Shown here in pieces: positions 1 to 8,522 of a stretch of 49,517 nucleotides of DNA. The position numbers and the translations under genes were made by a program. Position 1 is the first letter of the stretch, and each line of letters opens with the position of its first letter. A model generated the notes under the pieces. It saw only the letters and a list, made by a program, of their open reading frames with translations. It made no database searches and was not told the DNA's origin. Source of the DNA: an uncultured Collinsella sp. (GTDB lineage: Bacteria > Actinomycetota > Coriobacteriia > Coriobacteriales > Coriobacteriaceae). The stretch is taken from contig CAUAJB010000006.1 of NCBI GenBank assembly GCA_958429225.1, positions 1 through 49,517 of the forward strand, written 5' to 3'.

Positions 1-2
1 TC

Positions 3-572
3 GGAACCGTGCTGTTCTTCTTGGTGTTCGCGATGCTGATCTACTCGGCGTTTCGTATTGCCGAGCAGGCGACCGACCGTCGCGGAGCACTTATGGCATC
101 GGGTTCCGCGGTCATCCTTGCGGTGCAGTTTTTGATCAACGCGCTGGGCATTCTCAATGTGTTTCCCATGACGGGCAAGCCGCTGCCGTTTATTAGCTAC
201 GGCGGCTCGTCGATTATTGTGTCGCTTATGCTCGCCGGTCTGATCCTGCGCGTTTCGTATGAGAGCGCCCGTCGCGATGAATACGACCGTCGCCGCGAGA
301 GCTTTGCCGTTATGGATGAGAGTACCGCCGGCGTGCCCCACGTGCGCGGTGAGCGATCTTCGCGTAACGGCTTTACCGTCCTGGATGGCTCTGCGACCGA
401 GTCGGCAGCCCGTCCGCGTCAGCGAACGGCGCCGCAAGGTCGTCCGCAGCGCCCCACTCCCCGCAATGCGGGCGGCGGATATAATCGAATCGATTTGAAT
501 TCGGACCCGTCGGAGCGTTTGCGCACCGATGACCAGGGGCCGCGTGTACGAAGGGATTACCATGACCGATAA
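3..572 (+). CDS. ftsW: FtsW/RodA-family SEDS protein, C-terminal part (5' truncated)
   Basis: This is the C-terminal 189 codons of a SEDS-family glycan polymerase or division protein; the start lies before the window. The hydrophobic segments at the beginning and the stretch around NVFPMTGKPLPFISYGGSS are the family signature, the conserved loop before the last membrane helices. After the last helix (ending near LILRVS) there is a tail of about 110 residues rich in Arg, Asp and Pro, probably cytoplasmic and disordered. Its stop overlaps the start of murG by 11 bp. FtsW rather than RodA is inferred from the murG-murC-murB-ftsQ-ftsZ neighbourhood. FtsW polymerises septal peptidoglycan from lipid II together with a class B PBP. 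Confidence 0.93.
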   Translation, partial: GTVLFFLVFAMLIYSAFRIAEQATDRRGALMASGSAVILAVQFLINALGILNVFPMTGKPLPFISYGGSSIIVSLMLAGLILRVSYESARRDEYDRRRESFAVMDESTAGVPHVRGERSSRNGFTVLDGSATESAARPRQRTAPQGRPQRPTPRNAGGGYNRIDLNSDPSERLRTDDQGPRVRRDYHDR

Positions 573-1677
573 GATGACCGTTGCTATTGCAGCTGGCGGC
601 ACGGCAGGACATATCAACCCCGCGCTCGCCTTGGCCGAGGAGCTGCGTGACCGCGGTCATCACGTTGTGTTCGTGGGCCAATCGCGCAAGCTCGAGGGCC
701 GTCTGGTTCCCGAGGCCGGATTCGATTTTGTGCCCATCACGGTCACGGGCTTCGATCGCTCCCGTCCCTGGACGGCGCTGACCTCGCTGTGGCGCGTCAA
801 CAAGGCGAAGCGTGCGCTTGCCAGTCACTTCTCAAAGGTCGGTAAGCCCGATGCCGCTATCGGCTTTGGTGCTTACGTTGAGGTCCCGCTGCTGGGTTGG
901 TGCAAGGGCGCCGGCGTTCCGTATCTGCTGCACGAGCAGAACTCTGTTCCGGGTCTGGCCAATAAGATGATGAACTCACATGCCGCCCGCGTGTGCATTT
1001 CGGTACCTGCGGCCCGCGCGGTCTTTGAGCGCGAAGGTGACCCTGGCCACGTGCTCATGACCGGCAACCCCGTACGTCGCTCGGTGATCGAGGGCGATCG
1101 CGCTCGCGGCCGCAAGGCGCTTGGCGTTCCCGAGGACGCTACGCTGCTGCTCGTCTTTGGCGGTTCACTTGGCGCCCAGCACCTCAACGAGCGCGTGGTT
1201 TCGCTCAAAAACGAGCTGCTTTCGCGCAAGAACCTCTATGTGTTGCATTCGACGGGTGCCGACGGCTTTGAGGAGACCGAGCGCGCTTTGGCGCTGACGC
1301 CCGAGGAGGCGAAGCGTTACCGCGTCCTGCCCTACATCGACAACATGGGCGATATGCTGGCTGCTGCCGATTTGGTGCTCTCGCGTTCGGGCGCATCGAG
1401 CGTGGCCGAGATTGCTGCGCTCGCCGTGCCTTCGGTGCTCGTGCCGTATCCACATGCGACGGCCGACCACCAAACCACCAATGCTCGTTATCTGGTCGAC
1501 GCCGGGGCCGGCGTGCTCTGCGCCGATGCCGATATCGACGGTTCTGCCTTTGCCGATGAGCTGCTGCACCTGGTCGATGATGCGGCGGCGCGCGAGGCCA
1601 TGCGTCAGGCGGCGCGTGGTCTGGCTCAGGATAGGGCCGCCGCTCTTCTGGCCGATGCGGTAGAGGGTTTGCGTTAG
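562..1677 (+). CDS. murG: UDP-GlcNAc:undecaprenyl-PP-MurNAc-pentapeptide GlcNAc transferase MurG
   Basis: MurG is the membrane-associated GT-B glycosyltransferase that converts lipid I to lipid II. The 371-residue protein carries the N-terminal G-loop GGTAGHI at residues 12-18. Its C-terminal half has a second glycine loop (FGGSLGAQHLNE) and the donor-binding stretch SRSGASSVAEI followed by PYPHATADHQ. Length is typical. I chose the ATG at 562 because AAGGG lies at 551-555 in front of it. The upstream in-frame start at 529 would add 11 residues before the conserved N-terminus and overlap ftsW further. It is probably translated with ftsW in one operon. Confidence 0.97.
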   Translation: MTDKMTVAIAAGGTAGHINPALALAEELRDRGHHVVFVGQSRKLEGRLVPEAGFDFVPITVTGFDRSRPWTALTSLWRVNKAKRALASHFSKVGKPDAAIGFGAYVEVPLLGWCKGAGVPYLLHEQNSVPGLANKMMNSHAARVCISVPAARAVFEREGDPGHVLMTGNPVRRSVIEGDRARGRKALGVPEDATLLLVFGGSLGAQHLNERVVSLKNELLSRKNLYVLHSTGADGFEETERALALTPEEAKRYRVLPYIDNMGDMLAAADLVLSRSGASSVAEIAALAVPSVLVPYPHATADHQTTNARYLVDAGAGVLCADADIDGSAFADELLHLVDDAAAREAMRQAARGLAQDRAAALLADAVEGLR

Positions 1678-1774
1678 TTAGACGGGATATCGTCGGTCGT
1701 CCTCGCGCTGATGCGGTAGGTGCGGTACAGTTAACGGGTTACAGGCAGTGTTTACGCAAGGAGTACACGAGCAC

Positions 1775-3193
1775 ATGGCTGATTCCCAGACTGCAACCTC
1801 CGCGCCCGAGTTTAAGAGCGCCCACTTTATCGGTATCGGCGGCGCCGGCATGAGCGGCATCGCCCTCGTTCTGCACGAGCGCGGTTATGCCGTTACCGGC
1901 TCCGACCTTAAGACGTCACGTTATATCCGCCAGCTTACCCGCGCTGGTGTGAAGGTGCATGTGGGCCATGAGGCCGCCACGATCGACGAGGTCAAGCCCG
2001 ACGTGGTTGTTGTCTCCACCGCTATTCCGGAGTCCAACCCTGAGCTCGTGCGCGCTCGCGAGCTGGGCATTCCCGTGTGGCCCCGTGCCAAGATGCTCTC
2101 TGCTTTGGGCCACGGCTACACGACTGTCGCTGTTGCCGGCACGCATGGCAAGACCACCACGTCTTCGATGTGCGCCACCATGCTCGACCGCATGGGTCTG
2201 GATCCGAGCTTCTTGATCGGTGGCATCGTCGAGGGCTATGACACGAACGGCAAGAACGGCTCGGGCGACTACTTTGTCGCCGAGGCCGACGAGTCCGACA
2301 GCTCCTTCCTGTTCCTGAACCCCAACGTTGTCATTGTGACCAACGTCGAGGCCGACCACCTCGATCACTACTCGGGTATCGAGGAGATCGAGGCGACTTT
2401 CGCCAAATTCATGAGCCTGGTGGGCGAGGACGGCACCGTCATCGTCTGCGGTGAGGACCCGCATCTGGTCGAGCTCGCCAAGTCGACGGGTCGTCACGTG
2501 CTTTCCTACGGCTTTGCCGAGAGCAACGACATCGTCTGCATGCACCCGGATGTCAAGGGCATCCAGAGCGACTTTATCGTTCGCTTTGAGGACGGCACTG
2601 AGCACGCTGTGGAGATCAAGAGCAATCCCGGTCGCCACAACATGCTCAACGCCACGGCGGTGCTCACCGTCGCCCATGTCCTGGGCCTTGACATCGACGC
2701 CGCCGCCAAGGCGCTCTCGAGCTTTGAGGGCGTCCGCCGTCGCTTTACCCACGTGGGCGATATCGATGGCATCACCGTGGTCGATGATTACGGCCATCAC
2801 CCCACCGAGATCAAGGCGACGCTTGCTGCCGCTTCGTCGCTGGGCTACAAGCACGTCGACGTCGTGTTCCAGCCGCACCGCTATTCGCGCCTGCAGGCCC
2901 TGTGCGACGACTTTGCCGATGCATTTGCCAATGCCGATAAACTGCTGCTGATTGATGTGTTCTCGGCTGGCGAGATGCCCATTCCGGGTGTCACCTCTAA
3001 GATGCTCGCCGCTACCGTGCGCGCCAAGCATCCTGGCAAGGAGGTCGTGTACTGCTCCAGCCGTCTTGAGCTCAATCAGGAGCTCGAGCAGATGGTGGGC
3101 GAGGGCGACCTGCTGCTCACTATGGGTGCCGGTGACGTTACGACCGTCGGCCCCGAGTTTATCGAGTATCTGACTGCCAAGAAAGACGCTTAA
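1775..3193 (+). CDS. murC: UDP-N-acetylmuramate--L-alanine ligase MurC
   Basis: MurC adds L-alanine to UDP-MurNAc, the first amino-acid step of the pentapeptide. The 472-residue protein begins with the Rossmann-type HFIGIGGAGMSGIA (about residues 17-30) and has the Mur-ligase ATP loop GTHGKTT at about residues 122-128. EADESDSSF and DDYGHHPTEI, both hallmark Mur-ligase motifs, follow in the central and C-terminal domains. The ATG at 1775 is preceded by CAAGGAG at 1757-1763. A GTG at 1748 would add nine residues and sits upstream of that ribosome site. It starts 97 bp after murG and ends 5 bp before murB. Confidence 0.97.
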   Translation: MADSQTATSAPEFKSAHFIGIGGAGMSGIALVLHERGYAVTGSDLKTSRYIRQLTRAGVKVHVGHEAATIDEVKPDVVVVSTAIPESNPELVRARELGIPVWPRAKMLSALGHGYTTVAVAGTHGKTTTSSMCATMLDRMGLDPSFLIGGIVEGYDTNGKNGSGDYFVAEADESDSSFLFLNPNVVIVTNVEADHLDHYSGIEEIEATFAKFMSLVGEDGTVIVCGEDPHLVELAKSTGRHVLSYGFAESNDIVCMHPDVKGIQSDFIVRFEDGTEHAVEIKSNPGRHNMLNATAVLTVAHVLGLDIDAAAKALSSFEGVRRRFTHVGDIDGITVVDDYGHHPTEIKATLAAASSLGYKHVDVVFQPHRYSRLQALCDDFADAFANADKLLLIDVFSAGEMPIPGVTSKMLAATVRAKHPGKEVVYCSSRLELNQELEQMVGEGDLLLTMGAGDVTTVGPEFIEYLTAKKDA

Positions 3194-3198
3194 GTCTA

Positions 3199-4110
3199 AT
3201 GGGTCTGTTTAACGCCGTCATGGCGCTTTCGGGCATGATCGACACGGATGTGATCGAGGACGAGCGCCTTGCGCGTCATACGAGCTATCGTATCGGCGGC
3301 AAGGCCGACCTCTTTGTGACGTGCCATAGCTATCATGCCCTTCGCCGCGCCGTGGCGGTGCTCGATCGCGAGCAGGTGCCGTGGGTCATCATCGGCAAGG
3401 GCTCCAATCTGCTGGTTGCCGATGGCGGTTATCGCGGTGCCGTCATTTCGCTCGGACGTGAGTTTCAGCGCACGGTTGTTGCCGATGACGGTTGTACGCT
3501 GACGGTCGGTGCGGGCGTGATGTTTGCGCGCCTGGTCAACGATGCCCTGTCGCGTAGCCTCTCGGGCCTTGAGTTTGCCGTTGGCATCCCTGGCTCGGTC
3601 GGCGGTGCGATATCTATGAATGCCGGCACACGGACCGAGTGGATTGGCTCGCTGGTTGAGGATGTCGTAACGTTTGACCCGGCATCCGGTATCAAGCATT
3701 ATGCGGGGTCCGAGATCACTTGGGGCTACCGCGAATGTAGCCTTCCCCGCAATGAGATCATCCTCGAGTGCGTGCTCAAGCTTAAACCGGCGCCCAAGGC
3801 CGACATTCGCGAGCGCATGGAGCGGTACCTGACGAGGCGCAAGCGTACGCAGCCCATGGGTCGCGCATCCTGCGGGTCGGTCTTTCGCAATCCGCCCGAT
3901 GCGAGTGTGGGCAAGCTTATCGAGGATTGTGGATTAAAGGGTTTTTCAATTGGCGGCGCGGAAGTTTCGCCCGTTCACGCTAATTTTATCGTTAATAACG
4001 GAACTGCCTCGGCCGATGACGTTGCCGCGGTTATCAGACATGTGCACGGAAAGGTGAGGGAGGCGTATGGCATCGAGCTCAGACCGGAAGTTAAATTCCT
4101 CGGCTTCTAG
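3199..4110 (+). CDS. murB: UDP-N-acetylenolpyruvoylglucosamine reductase MurB
   Basis: MurB is the FAD enzyme that reduces UDP-GlcNAc-enolpyruvate to UDP-MurNAc. The 303-residue protein shows the FAD-domain signatures SYRIGGKADLF, GKGSNLLVADGG and GIPGSVGGAISMNAG. The C-terminal substrate domain holds GSVFRNP, whose Ser is the expected proton donor, and KLIEDCGLKG. The length (about 300 residues) fits the shorter type II MurB. The start lies 5 bp after the murC stop with only a weak ribosome site, so translation is probably coupled. The 3' end overlaps ftsQ by 44 bp. Confidence 0.97.
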   Translation: MGLFNAVMALSGMIDTDVIEDERLARHTSYRIGGKADLFVTCHSYHALRRAVAVLDREQVPWVIIGKGSNLLVADGGYRGAVISLGREFQRTVVADDGCTLTVGAGVMFARLVNDALSRSLSGLEFAVGIPGSVGGAISMNAGTRTEWIGSLVEDVVTFDPASGIKHYAGSEITWGYRECSLPRNEIILECVLKLKPAPKADIRERMERYLTRRKRTQPMGRASCGSVFRNPPDASVGKLIEDCGLKGFSIGGAEVSPVHANFIVNNGTASADDVAAVIRHVHGKVREAYGIELRPEVKFLGF

Positions 4111-5323
4111 AGCATCGAAACCCACCTTCCGCCGCGCCGGAGGGCGTTCCGGCGCGCCTGCCAAACCTCAACGCAATACCGTCGCGCATTCTAAGTCTGT
4201 CGGGCATGCTCGACAGACCAGTCGTCCGGTCGTCGGCTCGCAGCTCGGTAATCGTCCGGCCGCAAAAAAGTCCTCGCGTCCCTCGGTGACGTCAAAGCCT
4301 GTTATGGGCGCCAAACCTGCCCGTCCCATGGCAACTCCTAAGCCCTCGACGGGAACTAAAGCGCCGCGTCCAGGTCGCACGCTGGGCGCATCGAAACCGC
4401 GCTCGCTGACATCGGTCCCGGTTACCGTCAAGAAGCCTTCGGGTAAAAAAAGCGTCAACCCGTTGTCTTCACTTGGGGCGATGGTAAATAAAACATCAGA
4501 CGCCGCTTCTGTCGTTACAGGCAAAGGCAAAATCGTGGGCGGCGTTCTGGCCGTCTTGGCCGTGCTCGTCGTCGTTGCCATCGTGGTGATTAACTCTGGA
4601 TTGTTTACCGCCACTGATATTCAGATTCAAGGCAGCGAGCATGTGACGAAGCACGATGCTATCCAGCTGATCGATTTGCCCGAGGGAACGTCGCTTTTTA
4701 ACGTCGATCCCGACCAGATTACTGAGGATCTCAAGCAGAACCCGTGGGTCTCGGGCGTGGATGTCCAGCGTCAGTTCCCGCATACGCTCATCATTACGCC
4801 TATGGAGCGCAAGGTCATCGCAATTGCCTATATCAGCTCCGATGACCTTGCCTGGGCCATCGGGGATGATGACACCTGGATCGCCCCACTGTCGACGTCG
4901 GTCGAAGTGGACGACCAGGGCAACGTCATCACGACAGGGCAGGGCTCAAATACCTTGACCGGAATCGATGCCGCGCTGGCGCTCGCTAAGCATTATGGCG
5001 CGGTGCTGTTGACTGATGTCTCGGCGGATGTCGCTCCGGTTTCCGGCCAGGCGGTGAACTCCAAAGCCGTTAAGGCCGGCCTGGATTATGTGCGTGGTTT
5101 TTCGAGCGAGTTCTTGGGACAAGTCAAGGATATTTCCACGCCTTCGGTCGAAGCCATCTCGGCAAACCTCAATAACGGCATTGAGGTGTCGCTGGGCGAT
5201 TCGAACGATATCGCCAAGAAAGAACGCGTAGTCACCAAGTTGCTTTCGCAGGTAGAGGGCGTAACGTATATCAATGTGCGCTCTCCGGGCAACTACACAT
5301 TTAGGAATGCTCCGACCTCGTAG
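4067..5323 (+). CDS. ftsQ: FtsQ/DivIB-type cell division protein with POTRA domain
   Basis: This is a bitopic divisome protein of 418 residues. The first ~150 residues are a basic, Pro/Ser/Lys-rich, probably disordered cytoplasmic tail, long for the family. One membrane helix follows (around GGVLAVLAVLVVVAIVV). Next comes a POTRA domain starting at ATDIQIQGSEHVTKHDAI and running through LIDLPEGTSLFNVD and NPWVSGVDVQRQFPHTL, the classic FtsQ pattern. The remainder is the extracellular beta domain. GGGAGG at 4058-4063 supports the ATG at 4067, inside the murB 3' end. Position between murB and ftsZ is the standard one. No ftsA gene separates it from ftsZ. Confidence 0.93.
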   Translation: MASSSDRKLNSSASRASKPTFRRAGGRSGAPAKPQRNTVAHSKSVGHARQTSRPVVGSQLGNRPAAKKSSRPSVTSKPVMGAKPARPMATPKPSTGTKAPRPGRTLGASKPRSLTSVPVTVKKPSGKKSVNPLSSLGAMVNKTSDAASVVTGKGKIVGGVLAVLAVLVVVAIVVINSGLFTATDIQIQGSEHVTKHDAIQLIDLPEGTSLFNVDPDQITEDLKQNPWVSGVDVQRQFPHTLIITPMERKVIAIAYISSDDLAWAIGDDDTWIAPLSTSVEVDDQGNVITTGQGSNTLTGIDAALALAKHYGAVLLTDVSADVAPVSGQAVNSKAVKAGLDYVRGFSSEFLGQVKDISTPSVEAISANLNNGIEVSLGDSNDIAKKERVVTKLLSQVEGVTYINVRSPGNYTFRNAPTS

Positions 5324-5522
5324 CGCTGGTTGTTACTTTGTTGAGGGGCCATACCACGCCGTTTATCTGGTTTGTTTGGTTTTCACGGTCAATTATTTGA
5401 CTGATACGTTCATAATGTGCAAACATAATACGGTTTACCTTTGCATTTACTTTCAACCTGAAGGTTAATGTGCGCAGGGGTCGACCCATGCTATGGCTAT
5501 AACCTTTGTTCGGAGGACCGAC
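5324..5522 (+). promoter_or_regulatory. AT-rich upstream region of ftsZ with probable promoter
   Basis: The 200 bp before ftsZ are conspicuously AT-rich for this genome. TTGCAT (5441-5446) and TTAATG (5465-5470), 18 bp apart, could form a promoter. TTGACT at 5397 and two CATAAT hexamers (5411, 5424) are nearby but wrongly spaced from each other. AACCTGAAGGTT at 5455-5466 is a perfect 12-bp palindrome overlapping the spacer and could be an operator. The promoter assignment is tentative; that ftsZ has its own promoter here is the likely reading. Confidence 0.4.
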
Positions 5523-6677
5523 ATGCACGAGACAGAGATCAACAACTACCTTGCCGTCATTAAGGTGGTCGGCGTCGGCGGCGGCGGTACCAACGCGGTC
5601 AATCGAATGATCGAAGAGGGCATCCGCGGCGTCGAGTTTGTTGCCATCAACACCGATGCTCAGGCACTCGCGATCTCTGATGCCGATATCAAGGTGCACA
5701 TCGGCACCGACCTTACCCGCGGCCTGGGCGCCGGCGCCAACCCCGAGGTTGGCCGCAAGGCTGCCGATGAGTCCCGCGACGACATTGCCGAGGCGCTTGC
5801 TGGTGCCGACATGGTGTTCATCACCTGCGGCGAGGGCGGTGGCACCGGTACCGGCGCTGCTCCCATCGTTGCCGATATCGCGATGAACGAGGTCGGTGCG
5901 CTGACCGTCGCCGTCGTGACCAAGCCCTTCACCTTCGAGGGCCGCAAGCGCAAGAAGAGCGCCGAGGAGGGCATTAAGACCCTCTCCGATTGTGTCGACA
6001 CCATGATCGTCATCCCTAACGATAAGCTGCTCGACATCGCCGAGAAGAAGACCACCATGCTCGAGGCCTTCGCGATTGCCGATGGCGTCCTTTCCCAGGG
6101 CACCCAGGGCATCACCGACCTCATCACCGTCCCCGGTATCATCAACCTGGACTTCGCCGATGTTAAGACCATCATGAAGCAGGCCGGTACCGCCATGATG
6201 GGTATCGGTACCTCTTCTGGGGATACCCGTGCCGTCGACGCTGCCCAGCAGGCCATTTCCAGCCCGCTGCTCGAGAGCTCCGTCGATGGCGCCACGCGCG
6301 TGCTGCTCTCCATCGCCGGTTCCAAGGACCTGGGCATCCAGGAGATCAGCGACGCCGCCGACGTTGTCGCCAACGCCGTCGACCCCGAGGCCAACATCAT
6401 CTTCGGTACCGTTGTTGACGAGTCCTTGGGCGATCAGGTGCGTATCACCGTCATCGCTACGGGCTTCTCCGACTCCAACGTCAACCGTCAGGACGAGCTC
6501 TTTGCTGCTCAGCAGTCTCAGAGCAAGGCCGCTGCCTCCGCTGAGCCGCAGCGCACCGCTCCGGCTACCAGCCCGGCTCAGGCCGCTCCGACCCGCAACG
6601 TCGGTGGCACCGAGCTTCCTAACTTCGGCAACGATCAGTTCGAGCTTCCCGACTTCCTGAAGCGCGGCAGCTTCTAA
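5523..6677 (+). CDS. ftsZ: Cell division GTPase FtsZ
   Basis: FtsZ is the tubulin-like GTPase that forms the Z ring. The 384-residue protein has the nucleotide-binding KVVGVGGGGTNAVNRM near the N-terminus and the tubulin signature GGGTGTG at residues 105-111. The usual GTPase and C-terminal domains follow, then a short Ala/Pro/Gln-rich linker and a terminal peptide ELPDFLKRGSF. That tail is the conserved contact site for tethers such as SepF. I chose the ATG at 5523 because GGAGGA lies at 5511-5516. The in-frame ATG at 5493 lies before that site. Codon use is strongly biased to C/T-ending favoured codons, as expected for an abundant protein. Confidence 0.98.
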   Translation: MHETEINNYLAVIKVVGVGGGGTNAVNRMIEEGIRGVEFVAINTDAQALAISDADIKVHIGTDLTRGLGAGANPEVGRKAADESRDDIAEALAGADMVFITCGEGGGTGTGAAPIVADIAMNEVGALTVAVVTKPFTFEGRKRKKSAEEGIKTLSDCVDTMIVIPNDKLLDIAEKKTTMLEAFAIADGVLSQGTQGITDLITVPGIINLDFADVKTIMKQAGTAMMGIGTSSGDTRAVDAAQQAISSPLLESSVDGATRVLLSIAGSKDLGIQEISDAADVVANAVDPEANIIFGTVVDESLGDQVRITVIATGFSDSNVNRQDELFAAQQSQSKAAASAEPQRTAPATSPAQAAPTRNVGGTELPNFGNDQFELPDFLKRGSF

Positions 6678-6702
6678 GTCGTTCTTTGCATTGTTGTGCA
6701 CA

Positions 6703-6735
6703 GGGGCGTGTCCGTATGGACGCGCCCTTTTTATT
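6703..6735 (+). terminator. Rho-independent terminator after ftsZ
   Basis: The arms GGGCGTGTCC and GGACGCGCCC form a 10-bp stem with one G-U pair and a 4-nt loop, followed directly by a run of T. It closes the ftsZ transcript. Confidence 0.85.
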
Positions 6736-6887
6736 TCGACTTTGTAAACTAGAACCTCCAATCTCCTTACGTTCCCTTTACGATTGCCTCCAGCGCAGCA
6801 GGTATCCTTTTAGAGAAGTATGACAGCCGTATAAACGCGGGCTGTAGCGGCGATGCCGCGGTACTTGTGTTATTAGGAGGCTTTAGT

Positions 6888-7688
6888 ATGGCAGCACGTG
6901 CGGACAACGTTTCGCGTGTCGACCATGATGGAGTTACGTTGGTGGAGGGCGCGACATCCGATGTTCGCTTTGCCTTCACCGAGCGCGCCGGTGGCGTTTC
7001 CGAAGATGCGTACTCCTCACTCAACTTGGGCTCGCATGTTGGCGATGATCCCTTTGCCGTTCAAGAAAATCGTCGCCGCGCACTCGAGGCTATGGGTGCC
7101 GCCGAGTGCGAGCACAACCTGCTCGTTCCCAATCAGGTCCATGGTGACCATATCGTTGCGGTGACCTCGAACGGCGCCGATGACCTTGAGGACGTCCGCG
7201 AGCAGATTGCCGAGGGCTGCGATGCCATCGTCTGTACGGCGCATAACGTGCCCGTGCTGCTCTGCTTTGCCGACTGCGTTCCCGTGGTGCTGGTGGCCCC
7301 TGGCGGATTTGCCGTGGTGCACTCCGGTTGGAAGGGCACGATTGCACGTATTTCTGCCAAGGCGTGCCAGGCGCTTTGCGATGCTGCCGGCTGCGATGCG
7401 AGCGACGTTTCCGCCTATATCGGCCCCCATATCTTGGGTGACGAATATGAGGTATCCCAGGAACTCATGGATCGCTTTGCCGCCGAGTTCTCGTGCATCG
7501 ATGCGAGCACCTCTCGCATGCTCGATCTTTCCGCTGCCATTTGCGAGGCGCTGGTAGATGTCGGTGTCGACGCGGATGATATCGTGGATACCCAGCTTTC
7601 GACCGTGCGTCAGAACGACCGCTTTTATTCCTACCGTAACGAGGACGGCACCTGTGGGCGCCATGCTGCGATCGGCGTGATGCTATGA
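6888..7688 (+). CDS. ylmD: YlmD/PgeF-type purine nucleoside phosphorylase-like (laccase-domain) protein
   Basis: This is a 266-residue member of the Cu-oxidase_4 / DUF152 family (YlmD, YfiH). Members have been described as multicopper oxidases and more recently as purine nucleoside phosphorylases; which activity applies here cannot be told from sequence. Visible family motifs are VPNQVHGDHIV, CFADCVPVVLV and VHSGWKGT, whose His and Cys residues form the metal site. AGGAGG at 6875-6880 fixes the ATG at 6888. In Gram-positives this gene sits beside ftsZ at the head of the ylmDEFG-divIVA neighbourhood. Its stop overlaps the pstS start (ATGA), so the two are probably translationally coupled. Confidence 0.92.
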   Translation: MAARADNVSRVDHDGVTLVEGATSDVRFAFTERAGGVSEDAYSSLNLGSHVGDDPFAVQENRRRALEAMGAAECEHNLLVPNQVHGDHIVAVTSNGADDLEDVREQIAEGCDAIVCTAHNVPVLLCFADCVPVVLVAPGGFAVVHSGWKGTIARISAKACQALCDAAGCDASDVSAYIGPHILGDEYEVSQELMDRFAAEFSCIDASTSRMLDLSAAICEALVDVGVDADDIVDTQLSTVRQNDRFYSYRNEDGTCGRHAAIGVML

Positions 7689-8521
7689 GAAAGATCGTAT
7701 CGGTCCTGAGCGCCGCTGTGCTTACACTTACGCTGTGTGCCTGTTCTTCGGGATCTTCTACCTCTTCCATTACCGTCGCTGGCTCCACGACCTGCCTTCC
7801 TATCGCCGAGATTGCGGCCGAGGGCTTTAAGGAGGAGACCGGCATCGATGTGCTCGTTTCCGGTTTGGGTTCTTCCGCTGGCATCGAGGCCGTCAGCGCC
7901 GGCACGGCCGATATCGCCAGCTCCTCCCGTGGACTCAATGCCGACGAACAGGATCTGGGCCTGACTCCCATCGTCATTGCCCACGACGGTATCGCGGTCA
8001 TCGTGAACGACGATAACCCGGTCGATAACCTCTCGACCGAGCAGCTCCGCGATATTTACGCCGGCAAGATTACCAACTGGAAAGAAGTCGGTGGCGAGGA
8101 CCTGAAGATTCAGGTTATCAATCGCGACGAGGCGTCCGGTACGCGCGAGGCCTTCCGTACCATCGTGATGGACGGCACGCCGTTCGATCGCCGCTCGGCT
8201 GTTCTTTCGGGTACGGGCCAGGTACGCGATGTCGTGTCCCGCTCGCGTGGCGCTATTGGCTACATCTCGCTGGGCTTCGTCGATAGCCTCAACGCCAAGA
8301 CCTCGGTCAAGGCCGTCTCGGTCAATCATGTTGAGGCGTCCGAGAAGACGGTCGCGAGCGGCGGCTATCCCATCTCGCGCGACCTTTACTTCTTTGTGAA
8401 GGGCGAGCCTTCGCAGCAGGCGCAGGATTACATCGACTACGTGACGTCCAAAAAGATGGACAAGCAGATTCGCGAGGCGGGCTTTATTCCCGTCACCAAC
8501 GACGAGAAGGGGAGTGAGTAG
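7685..8521 (+). CDS. pstS: Phosphate ABC transporter substrate-binding lipoprotein PstS
   Basis: PstS is the extracytoplasmic phosphate-binding protein of the high-affinity Pst transporter. The 278-residue precursor has a lipoprotein signal peptide with lipobox LCAC, predicting lipidation of Cys20. The mature protein begins with the typical SITVAGSTTCLPIAE and contains NRDEASGTREAF, the conserved phosphate-contact loop, followed by a region resembling IGYISLGFVD. It is somewhat shorter than the longest family members. The start codon overlaps the ylmD stop, which ties phosphate uptake to the division cluster transcript unless an internal promoter exists. Confidence 0.96.
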   Translation: MRKIVSVLSAAVLTLTLCACSSGSSTSSITVAGSTTCLPIAEIAAEGFKEETGIDVLVSGLGSSAGIEAVSAGTADIASSSRGLNADEQDLGLTPIVIAHDGIAVIVNDDNPVDNLSTEQLRDIYAGKITNWKEVGGEDLKIQVINRDEASGTREAFRTIVMDGTPFDRRSAVLSGTGQVRDVVSRSRGAIGYISLGFVDSLNAKTSVKAVSVNHVEASEKTVASGGYPISRDLYFFVKGEPSQQAQDYIDYVTSKKMDKQIREAGFIPVTNDEKGSE

Positions 8522-8522
8522 C

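Noticed and set aside
4168..4614. Minus-strand frames over the ftsQ 5' part and similar long antisense frames over ftsZ, polA, murC and argG
   Set aside because: They are shadows caused by high GC and biased codon use; none has a ribosome site or family motifs.
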